19,596 nt of DNA from Saccharicrinis sp041584155 (GTDB lineage: Bacteria; Bacteroidota; Bacteroidia; Bacteroidales; Marinilabiliaceae): assembly GCA_041584155.1 (NCBI GenBank), contig JBFHEL010000031.1:1-19596 (forward strand). The letters are read 5' to 3'. This document shows positions 1 through 7,458 of the stretch, one piece after another. Positions within the stretch are counted from its first letter, which is position 1. Each line of letters begins with the position of its first letter. The position numbers were made by a program, and so were the translations under genes. Under the pieces are notes generated by a model. That model had not been told where the DNA came from and made no database searches. It saw only the letters and a list, made by a program, of their open reading frames with translations.

Positions 1-640
1 GTCTCAAATGAGGCAACCTCTTTTTATTACCCCTAAGAGCTTTCAATATCCAACCATCACCCCTCAAAAGTAGCGATCAGCTTACAAAGTAGGGTCTATA
101 ACGAGTAAATATTGATCAAACGTAAATTTTAGTGAACCTAAACAAAAAGAATTTGACATCTACCACTCCTCGGAATTGCTTTCTAAATTCTTTGATTTTA
201 CATTGATAGATCTTGCAGAAGCATTTATGCTTCAGTTGTTGAAAAAATTAACAATAACTTCTCTGTTCCTAAAATAAATTGGAAGGATCTGAATTAACAA
301 GTCCGGAACTCTTTATACCTTGCTTAACACTTATTCCTTTATCCTTTAATTTTTTCCCCTTTAACCTTTATACTTATTACTTTATACTTTAACCTTGTTC
401 CTTACTCCATTTTCTCCCCTCATGGGGGAATTGGAGGGAGCTTGTCTTTTGTCGCATAAGCGACATTACCGGATTGAATAATGAAGAAAAGGTAAGAGCG
501 CGCAAGCATTCTTTCGGGTAGCCTTTTTTCTTTCTTTTTGTGGCAATGACAAAAAGAAAAGAGAGAAATAAGGCTTGTTTTTGTTTTATTGTGGAGTTTT
601 AATGGTATGCTCTTCCCTTCTTAAACACTCAGTATTAAAA
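1..640. other. Intergenic region without a convincing gene
   Basis: No complete reading frame here looks genuine. Bases 116-277 (+) are open without an ATG near the front and read like ordinary protein (ending LLKKLTITSLFLK then TAA), so a decayed gene end is possible but unproven. Bases 300-420 are a strongly pyrimidine-rich tract built from CCTTTA/CTTTAT variants. CCCC at 416-419 faces GGGG at 424-427 across a 4-base loop. GTCGC-ATAA-GCGAC, a perfect 5-bp hairpin, lies near 453-466. Pyrimidine tracts and short GC hairpins are frequent between genes in Bacteroidota; I infer intergenic repeat debris and not a gene. Confidence 0.5.
521..574. repeat. Long imperfect A/T-rich hairpin
   Basis: The left arm 521-541 (GCCTTTTTTC then TTTCTTTTTGT) faces the right arm 549-574, which starts ACAAAAAGAAA and ends AAGGC, across a 7-base loop GGCAATG. 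The inner 11 bp are perfect (TTTCTTTTTGT against ACAAAAAGAAA) and the outer GCCTT/AAGGC ends also pair; the middle is imperfect. It may be the terminator of a gene left of the window or a dispersed palindromic repeat. The sequence alone does not separate these. The hairpin is plainly visible; the role is inference. Confidence 0.45.
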
Positions 641-641
641 T

Positions 642-699
642 TATATTTGCAATTATTTAAAGATTTTGAATTAAAATCCGGCATTTTTATTTAAGTTTG
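642..699 (+). promoter_or_regulatory. Two candidate thi operon promoters
   Basis: Two matches to the Bacteroidota -7 consensus TAnnTTTG lie just before the riboswitch: TATATTTG at 642-649 and TAAGTTTG at 692-699. The second has a TTTG at 665-668 in the expected -33 area (23-base spacer). However, its start site near 706 would fall after the 5' arm (699-706) that could form the riboswitch P1 stem. The first lacks a clear -33 box but would give a transcript containing the whole aptamer. Either may be used; 5' end mapping would decide. Confidence 0.45.
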
Positions 700-802
700 T
701 TACATTATTAATCAAGGGGTGCCATAAAAACGGCTGAGATCATACCCTCCGAACCTGAGCAGGTAATGCTGCTAAGGAATGTGACCGTATCTATATTACC
801 CC
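699..802 (+). promoter_or_regulatory. TPP (THI-box) riboswitch
   Basis: The thiamine pyrophosphate aptamer is recognisable by its conserved blocks in order: AAGGGGTGCC (714-723), GGCTGAGA (732-739), ACCC (744-747), GAACCTGA (751-758), and GTAATG within GCAG-GTAATG-CTGC (759-772), followed by AAGGAA. Visible pairings are GGGT 717-720 with ACCC 744-747 (P2), GCC 721-723 with GGC 732-734 (P3), GCAG 759-762 with CTGC 769-772 (P5), and possibly GTTACATT 699-706 with AATGTGAC 778-785 (P1, one G-U). It lies about 20-40 bp ahead of thiS and fits ligand repression of the whole operon. No terminator with a U-tract follows. ACCCC at 798-802 could compete with ACCC 744-747 for the GGGG strand, so the platform may act on translation; that part is inference. 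Confidence 0.93.
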
Positions 803-818
803 GCTATTTATATAATTT

Positions 819-1022
819 ATGATAGTGTACTTCAACAATGAAGCTACAGTACTTTCTCGTGTATTCAATTTGCACGAATTGCTTCATCAAAAAACAATAG
901 CCACTCAAAAAGGCATTGCTGTAGCTGTAAACAATAAGGTAGTAAAACGTAGCGAGTGGGCAAATTACCTGCTTAATGAGAATGATAAAGTGCTCGTCAT
1001 CAGCGCTACCAGAGGAGGATAA
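819..1022 (+). CDS. thiS: Sulfur carrier protein ThiS
   Basis: This is the small ubiquitin-fold protein whose C-terminal glycine is adenylated by ThiF and converted to a thiocarboxylate, the sulfur donor for thiazole formation by ThiG. At 67 residues it has the usual family length, and it ends in ATRGG, the essential diglycine tail, with no extra residues after it. The N-terminal MIVYFNNEA and the middle VAVNNKVVKRSEW fit the ThiS pattern. It is the first gene after the riboswitch; the ATG lies in an A/T-rich leader without a clear Shine-Dalgarno, common in Bacteroidota. Identification is firm from length, tail and context. Confidence 0.95.
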   Translation: MIVYFNNEATVLSRVFNLHELLHQKTIATQKGIAVAVNNKVVKRSEWANYLLNENDKVLVISATRGG

Positions 1023-1026
1023 CCAT

Positions 1027-1044
1027 TCCTTATCTAAATAAGGA
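1027..1044 (+). promoter_or_regulatory. Hairpin between thiS and thiC
   Basis: TCCTTAT at 1027-1033 pairs perfectly with ATAAGGA at 1038-1044 over the loop CTAA, starting 4 bases after the thiS stop codon. No U-tract follows, so it is not a textbook terminator. It could protect the 3' end of the thiS message or be a processing site that uncouples thiS and thiC levels. The hairpin is seen; the role is inferred. Confidence 0.4.
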
Positions 1045-1085
1045 TATATCCATTCTATTTCTTTAACCCCTAATACATTTAAAAT

Positions 1086-2855
1086 ATGAATATCACTCCC
1101 ATTGAGTTTCCAAACTCAAAGAAGATTTTTGTGCAAGGTCAGATGCATGATATAAAGGTAGCCATGCGCGAAGTTCAGTTGACAGACAGCAAAGATAAAG
1201 CAGGTAATACAATTAAAAACAAACCAATTACCATTTATGACACCTCTGGTCCCTATTCTGATTCTGCAGCACAAATAGACATAAGAAAAGGATTACCTAA
1301 GCTACGTCAAAACTGGATAGTAGAAAAGGGTGACGTGATTGAACTCAACAGTTTATCTTCGGAATATGGTAAAAAAAGACTTTCAGACAAGAACCTTAAG
1401 CATTTAAGATTTGAACATGTTTGTCAGAAACCCTTAAAAGCCAGGGCAAACAAAGTAGTTACGCAATATTATTATGCCAGACAAGGCACAATCACTCCTG
1501 AAATGGAATATGTGGCCATCCGTGAGAATCAACGTATAGACTGCCTCAACGAAAGTGCAAAAAAAGATAAGTTCTCGTCTCCAAAAACAAGTTATATAAC
1601 TCCAGAATTTGTTCGTAATGAGATCGCTCAAGGAAGAGCAATGCTCCCTTGTAATATCAACCATCCCGAATGTGAGCCTATGATTATTGGCAAAAATTTT
1701 TTAGTGAAAATAAATGCCAACATCGGTAATTCGCCTTCCACATCCAGCATAGGTGAAGAAGTTGAAAAAGCCATTTGGGCCATCCGATGGGGTGCTGATA
1801 CCATCATGGATTTATCTACCGGAGCCAATATACACGAAACACGCGAGTGGATCATTCGCAATTCACCTGTGCCAGTAGGAACCGTTCCTTTGTATCAGGC
1901 ACTTGAAAAAGTAAATGGAAGAGCAGAAGATTTATCCTGGGAAATATATAAAGACACATTAATAGAACAATGTGAGCAAGGGGTCGACTACTTTACTATC
2001 CATGCCGGTCTACTCTGGAAACATATCCCCAAAACAATCCATCGAATCACAGGAATTGTTTCACGAGGGGGAGCTATTATGGCCAAGTGGATTATTAAAC
2101 ATCAGCAAGAGAATTTTTTATATACCCATTTTGATGAAATATGCGAAATACTGGCAGCCTACGATGTTGGTGTATCTTTGGGCGATGGTTTACGCCCCGG
2201 TTCTATAGCCGATGCCAATGATCAGGCTCAAATTGGTGAGCTTGAAGTGTTAGGTGAGCTTACACGTAAAGCCCGCAAACATTATGTTCAGGTAATTATT
2301 GAAGGCCCGGGACATGTGCCCATGCATTTAATCAAGGACAATATGGATTTACAAACTAAATATTGTGGAGAAACTCCATTTTATACCTTAGGTCCATTGG
2401 TCACTGACATAGCACCTGGTTACGATCATATATCTTCTGCCATTGGCGGTGCTTTAATTGCCAGTTATGGCACCTCTATGCTTTGTTATGTAACCCCCAA
2501 AGAACACCTGGGCTTACCCGATAAACAGGATGTAAAAGAAGGGGTTATCACCTTTAAATTAGCCGCTCATGCAGCTGATTTGGCTAAAGGCTTTCCCGGT
2601 GCTCAATATCGTGATCTTGCCATGAGTAAGGCACGCTTTGAGTTTCGCTGGCTCGATCAATTTGCCCTGTCTCTCGACAGTGAAAAATCAATGGCTTTTC
2701 ATGATGAAACCCTGCCTGATGAAGGCTATAAATCTTCACATTTTTGCTCTATGTGTGGAGATAAATTTTGTTCCATGCAGGCTAATAAAGATGTGAGAGA
2801 AATGGCAGAAAAAGCCAAGAAATTTGAGGATTCGGGCAATGAAATATACTCCTGA
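1086..2855 (+). CDS. thiC: Phosphomethylpyrimidine synthase ThiC
   Basis: ThiC is a radical-SAM enzyme that rearranges aminoimidazole ribotide into hydroxymethylpyrimidine phosphate, the pyrimidine half of thiamine. The 589-residue product has the family length. Recognisable blocks are the N-terminal region, the central barrel with WGADTIMDLSTG and RNSPVPVGTVPLYQ, SRGGAIMAKW, LGDGLRPGSIADANDQAQ, EGPGHVPMH and YVTPKEHLGLP, and the C-terminal cluster motif CSMCGDKFC, whose cysteines 554, 557 and 562 (C-x2-C-x4-C) hold the 4Fe-4S cluster. It lies 63 bp after thiS and 2 bp before the next gene, so it is co-transcribed. The stop is TGA. Intact, high certainty. Confidence 0.98.
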   Translation: MNITPIEFPNSKKIFVQGQMHDIKVAMREVQLTDSKDKAGNTIKNKPITIYDTSGPYSDSAAQIDIRKGLPKLRQNWIVEKGDVIELNSLSSEYGKKRLSDKNLKHLRFEHVCQKPLKARANKVVTQYYYARQGTITPEMEYVAIRENQRIDCLNESAKKDKFSSPKTSYITPEFVRNEIAQGRAMLPCNINHPECEPMIIGKNFLVKINANIGNSPSTSSIGEEVEKAIWAIRWGADTIMDLSTGANIHETREWIIRNSPVPVGTVPLYQALEKVNGRAEDLSWEIYKDTLIEQCEQGVDYFTIHAGLLWKHIPKTIHRITGIVSRGGAIMAKWIIKHQQENFLYTHFDEICEILAAYDVGVSLGDGLRPGSIADANDQAQIGELEVLGELTRKARKHYVQVIIEGPGHVPMHLIKDNMDLQTKYCGETPFYTLGPLVTDIAPGYDHISSAIGGALIASYGTSMLCYVTPKEHLGLPDKQDVKEGVITFKLAAHAADLAKGFPGAQYRDLAMSKARFEFRWLDQFALSLDSEKSMAFHDETLPDEGYKSSHFCSMCGDKFCSMQANKDVREMAEKAKKFEDSGNEIYS

Positions 2856-2857
2856 AA

Positions 2858-3472
2858 ATGAAACTATATTTAATTTCTTATCCTCATTTTTTTGCTGATG
2901 AAGTAGAATCGGTTGCTCTTTTAATGGAGCAATACGACTTTACTTTTCATCTAAGGAAACCTTATGCTCAGGATTTTGAATACGAAAACTATTTAAAATG
3001 TTTGCCTTTACAATATCATTCAAGAGTAGTTTTGCATGGTGCCTGGCATTTACAAAACCAATTTAATGTTAAAGGAATACACTTCCCCTCCTATCAAAGA
3101 GGTGAAATAAAGAAATATCCAACATATGGAACACACAGCACATCCTGCCATAGTCTGCAAGAACTCAAGCTACACGATGGCCAATTTAATTATATGTTTT
3201 TGAGTCCATTATTTAACAGTATATCCAAGAAGGACTATAAAAGCACTTTAAATTTAATGGCAGTTCAACAACATCTAAAAAATACTCGTCAGTCCAAAAT
3301 CATTGCTTTGGGTGGGATAAGTGCATTAACCTATTCCATGCTGGATAATTTTATGTTTGATGGATTGGCAGTCCTTGGTGCAGTATGGACACCTAATCCA
3401 TCAAGAAAAATAAATTTTACAGAAAATATAAAAAGCATATACCAATGCATATACCCAGATCATATTGTTTAA
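2858..3472 (+). CDS. TenI/ThiE-like TIM-barrel protein
   Basis: This 204-residue protein belongs to the thiamine-phosphate-synthase/TenI superfamily. Visible remnants are FHLRKP (30-35, the family QxRxK strand), GTHSTSCHS (91-99), FLSPLFNSISKKDY (114-127), IALGGI (149-154) and GLAVLGAVW near 169-177. The Mg/pyrophosphate-binding stretch that is LIINDHIDIA in the true ThiE downstream is RVVLHGAWHL here, and the GVHLG..D block is replaced by KGIHFPSYQ. Because key synthase residues are gone and a canonical thiE lies two genes on, a TenI-type thiazole tautomerase role, or a non-catalytic one, is more likely than a second synthase; His98 aligns roughly with the catalytic-histidine area of TenI. 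It starts 2 bp after thiC and overlaps thiD by 28 bp. Family sure, function inferred. Confidence 0.8.
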   Translation: MKLYLISYPHFFADEVESVALLMEQYDFTFHLRKPYAQDFEYENYLKCLPLQYHSRVVLHGAWHLQNQFNVKGIHFPSYQRGEIKKYPTYGTHSTSCHSLQELKLHDGQFNYMFLSPLFNSISKKDYKSTLNLMAVQQHLKNTRQSKIIALGGISALTYSMLDNFMFDGLAVLGAVWTPNPSRKINFTENIKSIYQCIYPDHIV

Positions 3473-4161
3473 GTATTGCAGGACATGATCCCAGTGGAGG
3501 AGCGGGGATATTGGCAGACATCAAAACTTTTGAGCAAAACAGAACCTATGGCTTTGGTGTGGCTACAGCTATTACATATCAGGATGAAGAAGCCTGTTAC
3601 GGCATAAAATGGCTAAGCATCAAGGCAATAAAACAACAAATTAAGCCCCTGTGCAAATATCCTGTAAAAGCAGTTAAAATAGGATTGATTCAAAACCCCG
3701 AAACACTTGAACAAATAATTGATACAATTACTTTCAATTTTCCCAAGTCAAAGATCATATGGGATCCCATCCTCAGTGCGACAAAAGGATTTGAGTTTCA
3801 TCATCAGCTAACAGTATGCAAATCATTAATTGATAAAATTGATTTAATAACCCCCAACACAATGGAATATCAACAATTGGGGCTCAAACATTTTACTCAT
3901 GCAAACATTCTCCTGAAAGGTGGTCATAAACTCACCAACAAGGGTAATGATCGTTTAATGATGAATCACTCGATTAAAAATATCCCGGGCGTACCCTTGG
4001 GACATGAAGCAAACAAACATGGCACAGGCTGTGTACTTTCAAGCGCAATTGCAGCATACCTGGCCAAAGGCGAAAAGATGGAAGAGGCGTGCCAAAAAGC
4101 TAAACGTTATGTTGAGCAATTTATGCAATCAAATAACTCAAAATTAGGATATCACGCATGA
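3445..4161 (+). CDS. thiD: Hydroxymethylpyrimidine (phosphate) kinase ThiD
   Basis: This ribokinase-fold enzyme phosphorylates hydroxymethylpyrimidine and its monophosphate to the diphosphate used by ThiE. The 238-residue product carries IAGHDPSGGAGILADIKTF (11-29), the substrate-binding start of ThiD, VKIG near 77-80, WDPIL (106-110), ITPN (135-138), LLKGGH (156-161) and the anion-hole/catalytic motif GTGC at 193-196 followed by VLSSAIAAYLAKG. It is somewhat shorter than the common length of about 265 residues; the lost length appears to be in the loop after KGGH. The ATG lies inside the 3' end of the upstream gene and the stop overlaps the next start as ATGA, suggesting translational coupling. 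The motifs leave little doubt. Confidence 0.95.
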   Translation: MHIPRSYCLSIAGHDPSGGAGILADIKTFEQNRTYGFGVATAITYQDEEACYGIKWLSIKAIKQQIKPLCKYPVKAVKIGLIQNPETLEQIIDTITFNFPKSKIIWDPILSATKGFEFHHQLTVCKSLIDKIDLITPNTMEYQQLGLKHFTHANILLKGGHKLTNKGNDRLMMNHSIKNIPGVPLGHEANKHGTGCVLSSAIAAYLAKGEKMEEACQKAKRYVEQFMQSNNSKLGYHA

Positions 4162-4769
4162 TGACAATTTCAAACCTACAATACATCACTCAGAATAATG
4201 ATAAATACTCGCATGCAGAGCAAGCCAGAATAATGTATTCGCGAGGCATTAAATGGGTACAAATACGAATGAAAGATGCTTCTGCTCAGGAAATAAAAGC
4301 AGAAAGTCTGAAAGCTTTAGCCTATGCTAAATTGTACAAAACAAAGTTGATTATAAATGATCACATTGACATTGCTAAAGAAATAAATGCAAGCGGTGTT
4401 CATTTGGGACTAAATGACACTCCGGTTTCCGTTGCCCGAAAAATACTTGGCCATCAATTTATTATTGGAGCAACTGCCAATACTTTTAACGACCTCATAT
4501 TTCAGAACGAACAAGGTGCCAACTATATTGGACTAGGTCCCTTCAGATATACTGCTACGAAAAAAAATCTCAGCCCTATTATTGGACTTGAGGGCTATAA
4601 AACAATAATGCACCAAATACGAAAAGAAAATATAAACCTGCCAATAATTGCTGTAGGAGGCATTTGTGTTGAAGATATTGAACAGATAAAAAATACAGGA
4701 ATCAACGGAGTAGCGATTTCTGGTGATTTGTTACATAAATATATCCTCACAATGACCAATCAAAGGTAA
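4158..4769 (+). CDS. thiE: Thiamine-phosphate synthase ThiE
   Basis: ThiE couples the pyrimidine diphosphate with thiazole phosphate to give thiamine phosphate. The 203-residue TIM barrel shows all the expected ligand-binding blocks: VQIRMKD (34-40), LIINDHIDIA (64-73), GVHLGLND (80-87), IIGATANT (102-109), IGLGPFRYTATKK (124-136), IIAVGGI (163-169) and GVAISGDLL (184-192). A difference is GATANT where many family members have GxSxH; asparagine replaces histidine. It overlaps thiD by 4 bp (ATGA); a second ATG follows at once, so the true start is residue 1 or 2. With its pyrophosphate site intact, it is the functional synthase of the operon. Confidence 0.94.
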   Translation: MMTISNLQYITQNNDKYSHAEQARIMYSRGIKWVQIRMKDASAQEIKAESLKALAYAKLYKTKLIINDHIDIAKEINASGVHLGLNDTPVSVARKILGHQFIIGATANTFNDLIFQNEQGANYIGLGPFRYTATKKNLSPIIGLEGYKTIMHQIRKENINLPIIAVGGICVEDIEQIKNTGINGVAISGDLLHKYILTMTNQR

Positions 4770-4781
4770 AACGATCTGCAA

Positions 4782-4796
4782 GGTGAATATTTCACC
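4782..4796 (+). promoter_or_regulatory. Hairpin between thiE and thiG
   Basis: GGTGAA at 4782-4787 pairs perfectly with TTCACC at 4791-4796 over a 3-base loop, within the 57-bp thiE-thiG gap, the widest after thiC. No U-tract follows. It may be a partial terminator or processing site dividing the operon; thiG still has no promoter of its own that I can recognise. Confidence 0.35.
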
Positions 4797-4826
4797 CGAA
4801 TGATATAAAATCTAAAATCTTTTAAA

Positions 4827-5600
4827 ATGAAAAATCTCATTATTGCTGATACTCAATTTCATTCCAGACTATTTATCGGCACAGGAAAATTCAGTTCAAA
4901 TGAACAAATGCAAAAAGCCATCATAGCCTCAGGCTCTGAGTTAGTTACAGTGGCTCTTAGACGTATAGATATAAATGAACAGGATGATGATTTACTAAAG
5001 CACCTGAACATTCCTAAGGTTCACATTTTACCCAATACCAGTGGTGTAAGAACGGCCAAAGAGGCTGTTTTTGCAGCAGAATTAGCCCGCGAGGCCCTTG
5101 AAACCAATTGGTTAAAACTAGAAATACATCCTGACCCCAAATACCTTTTACCCGATGGAGAGGAAACACTGAAGGCAGCCAAAGAGCTAGTGAAAAAAGG
5201 ATTTAAAATACTACCTTATGTGCAGGCCGATCCTGTTCTGTGTAAAAAACTTGAAGACGCAGGTACTTCTGCCGTTATGCCACTGGGGGCTCCAATAGGA
5301 ACCAATAAAGGATTACTGACCCTGGAATTTCTGAAAATAATTATTGAACAGAGTCAGGTACCTGTTGTAGTAGATGCAGGACTGGGAACACCATCGCATG
5401 CCTCCTGGGCAATGGAAACAGGCGCAGATGCTGTTTTAGTAAATACAGCCATTGCCGTATCTAAAGATCCGATAGCCATGGCTAAAGCCTTTAATATGGC
5501 CGTTCAGGCAGGACGAATGGCCTATACTGCAAAGTTGGCTGCAACAGGACAAACTGCTCAGCCCAGCAGTCCTTTAACTGCATTTTTAGAAGAATTATAA
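4827..5600 (+). CDS. thiG: Thiazole synthase ThiG
   Basis: ThiG condenses deoxyxylulose phosphate, dehydroglycine (from ThiH) and the sulfur of ThiS thiocarboxylate into the thiazole phosphate ring. The product has 257 residues, the normal length. Conserved blocks are SRLFIGTGKF (13-22), ASGSELVTVALRR (34-46), PNTSGVRTAKEA (69-80), NWLKLEIHPDPKYLLPD (94-110) with Lys97 as the expected Schiff-base lysine, LPYVQADPVLCKKLEDAG, MPLGAPIGTNKG, VVVDAGLGTPSHA and GADAVLVNTAIA. It follows thiE by 57 bp and precedes thiH by 11 bp; ThiG and ThiH act together. Intact. Confidence 0.97.
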   Translation: MKNLIIADTQFHSRLFIGTGKFSSNEQMQKAIIASGSELVTVALRRIDINEQDDDLLKHLNIPKVHILPNTSGVRTAKEAVFAAELAREALETNWLKLEIHPDPKYLLPDGEETLKAAKELVKKGFKILPYVQADPVLCKKLEDAGTSAVMPLGAPIGTNKGLLTLEFLKIIIEQSQVPVVVDAGLGTPSHASWAMETGADAVLVNTAIAVSKDPIAMAKAFNMAVQAGRMAYTAKLAATGQTAQPSSPLTAFLEEL

Positions 5601-5611
5601 AAACCTTAACC

Positions 5612-6733
5612 ATGAATAAGCTTAACACTTTTTACAACGAGATAAAAAACTACAATTGGAAAGAAGTAGCTAAACAAATACATTCAAAGCAACAAAGTGA
5701 TGTGCTGACAGCGCTAAAAAAAGAAGTATTAACGCTCTCAGATTTTCAGGCTTTAATTTCACCTGCTGCTCAACCTTTTCTTGAAATCATGGCAGAAAAG
5801 AGCATGCATCTAACGCGGGAACGTTTTGGAAACACCATACAAATGTATATTCCCTTATACCTTTCTAACTATTGCAGCAATGCATGTGTTTACTGCGGAT
5901 TTAATCACACTAATGAGATAAATCGTACCATCCTTACTCTTGAACAGGTAAATTTAGAGGCTAAATACCTTAAATCACTTGGTTTTGAGCATGTTTTACT
6001 GGTTACCGGAGAAGACAATAAGCATTGCGACTTAGCTTATATTAGACTGGTTATAGAAGAATTAAAACGTCATTTTGCACTGGTTTCAGCAGAAATTCAA
6101 CCACTTGATGCCGAAGAATATACAAGCCTTATTGAAGCAGGATTAAACTCAGTTTATGTTTATCAGGAAACTTATAACCAAAGTAATTATAAAAAGTACC
6201 ATCCCAAGGGGCGAAAAGCCAACTATCAGTACCGTCTTGAAACACCAGACAGACTAGGAGAAGCAAATATCCATAAGATAGGTATTGGGTGTTTACTTGG
6301 CCTGGAAGACTGGCGTGTAGATTCATTTTTCACAGCACTTCATTTACAATATCTTGAGCGTAAATACTGGCAGTCGAAATATTCCATCTCATTTCCCCGA
6401 TTAAGGCCTAATGCGGGTAGTTTTCAGCCTAACTCTGTGACTACAGAAAAAGATCTTGTTCAATTAATATGTGCTTATCGTTTGTTTAATCAGCAAGTTG
6501 AGCTATCATTATCAACAAGAGAGAGCCCAAAATTCAGAGATCATATGCTTAAGTTAGGTGTTACTGCTTATAGTGCAGGTTCAAAAACTAATCCGGGAGG
6601 ATATTTTTGCAATAAAGAATCTCTTGAACAATTTTCGGTACATGATAACCGAAGTTCAAACGAAGTAGCACAAATCATAAAAGGAGCAGGCTTTGAGGTA
6701 GTCTGGAAAGATTGGGACAACATAATGCAATAA
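5612..6733 (+). CDS. thiH: 2-iminoacetate synthase ThiH
   Basis: ThiH is a radical-SAM tyrosine lyase that releases dehydroglycine for ThiG and p-cresol as by-product. The 373-residue product carries the cluster motif CSNACVYC with Cys88, Cys92 and Cys95 (C-x3-C-x2-C), preceded by IPLYLSNY, and the family blocks VTGEDNK, AEIQPL, YVYQETYN, YHPKG.K and FPRLRP. The presence of thiH, rather than the oxygen-dependent oxidase gene thiO, fits an anaerobic or facultative life style. It lies between thiG and thiF, whose start follows its stop by 8 bp. Firm identification. Confidence 0.97.
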   Translation: MNKLNTFYNEIKNYNWKEVAKQIHSKQQSDVLTALKKEVLTLSDFQALISPAAQPFLEIMAEKSMHLTRERFGNTIQMYIPLYLSNYCSNACVYCGFNHTNEINRTILTLEQVNLEAKYLKSLGFEHVLLVTGEDNKHCDLAYIRLVIEELKRHFALVSAEIQPLDAEEYTSLIEAGLNSVYVYQETYNQSNYKKYHPKGRKANYQYRLETPDRLGEANIHKIGIGCLLGLEDWRVDSFFTALHLQYLERKYWQSKYSISFPRLRPNAGSFQPNSVTTEKDLVQLICAYRLFNQQVELSLSTRESPKFRDHMLKLGVTAYSAGSKTNPGGYFCNKESLEQFSVHDNRSSNEVAQIIKGAGFEVVWKDWDNIMQ

Positions 6734-6741
6734 AAAAGGAT

Positions 6742-7437
6742 ATGCATAGTAAGTTTAAAAGATATGAACGTCAGATCTTACTAAAGGAAATAGGAAGAGA
6801 AGGACAGCAAAAGCTTTTGACAGCAAAGGTATTGGTGGTTGGAGCAGGTGGATTAGGATGTCCTGTTTTGCAATATCTGGTTGCTGCAGGAGTGGGAACC
6901 ATAGGTGTGGTTGACGATGATAAAGTTTCTTTATCGAATTTACAACGCCAGATATTATTTAAGGAAGAACAAATAGGATGTAATAAGGCAAAAGCTGCAA
7001 AACAAAACCTAAGCACCTTAAACTCACACTGTAAAATAGAAGCTTACGCTACCAAACTGACAAAAGATAATGCCTTTACTTTAATCAATCCTTATGATAT
7101 CATTATTGGTTGCACCGACAACTTTGAGTCACGAATAATTATTGATACCCTAAGCCACCAACTATCAAAACCATTTATTCATGGATCCTTAAGTGAATTT
7201 GAAGGCCAGGTTACCGTTTTCAACTATAAAAACGCCACTTCTTATAAAGAATTATTTAACGAACCTGACGACCAACACGATTTCCCTAAGGGTATATTAG
7301 GTGCTATTCCTGGAATCATAGGAGGAATACAGGCTGCTGAATGCCTAAAAATAATTACGAATACAGGAGATGTACTAAGCGGTAAATTAATAACATACAA
7401 TGCCTTACAATCATCATTCAATATCATAACCTACTAA
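6742..7437 (+). CDS. thiF: ThiS adenylyltransferase ThiF (HesA/MoeB/ThiF family)
   Basis: ThiF activates the C-terminal glycine of ThiS as an acyl-adenylate. From the ATG at 6742, chosen because AAAAGGA sits just upstream and the extra 10 residues of the ATG at 6712 overlap thiH and look non-conserved, it has 231 residues: RYERQILL (8-15), nucleotide loop VGAGGLG (33-39), VVDDDKVSLSNLQRQ (56-70), GCTDN (123-127) with Asp126 as the expected adenylation aspartate, and GQVTVFNY (155-162). The zinc-binding CxxC pairs of E. coli ThiF are absent: the first is replaced by SYKELF and the chain ends at Tyr231 with no C-terminal pair. It closes the operon and converges on ispE with 21 bp between. ThiF is assigned from context; MoeB-like specificity is not excluded by sequence alone. 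Confidence 0.9.
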   Translation: MHSKFKRYERQILLKEIGREGQQKLLTAKVLVVGAGGLGCPVLQYLVAAGVGTIGVVDDDKVSLSNLQRQILFKEEQIGCNKAKAAKQNLSTLNSHCKIEAYATKLTKDNAFTLINPYDIIIGCTDNFESRIIIDTLSHQLSKPFIHGSLSEFEGQVTVFNYKNATSYKELFNEPDDQHDFPKGILGAIPGIIGGIQAAECLKIITNTGDVLSGKLITYNALQSSFNIITY

Positions 7438-7458
7438 TTCCAGTGATATCAAAATATA

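Noticed and set aside
6712..6741. thiF start at the earlier ATG overlapping thiH.
   Set aside because: The added residues (MGQHNAIKKD) do not look like family sequence, and the ATG at 6742 has AAAAGGA just upstream.
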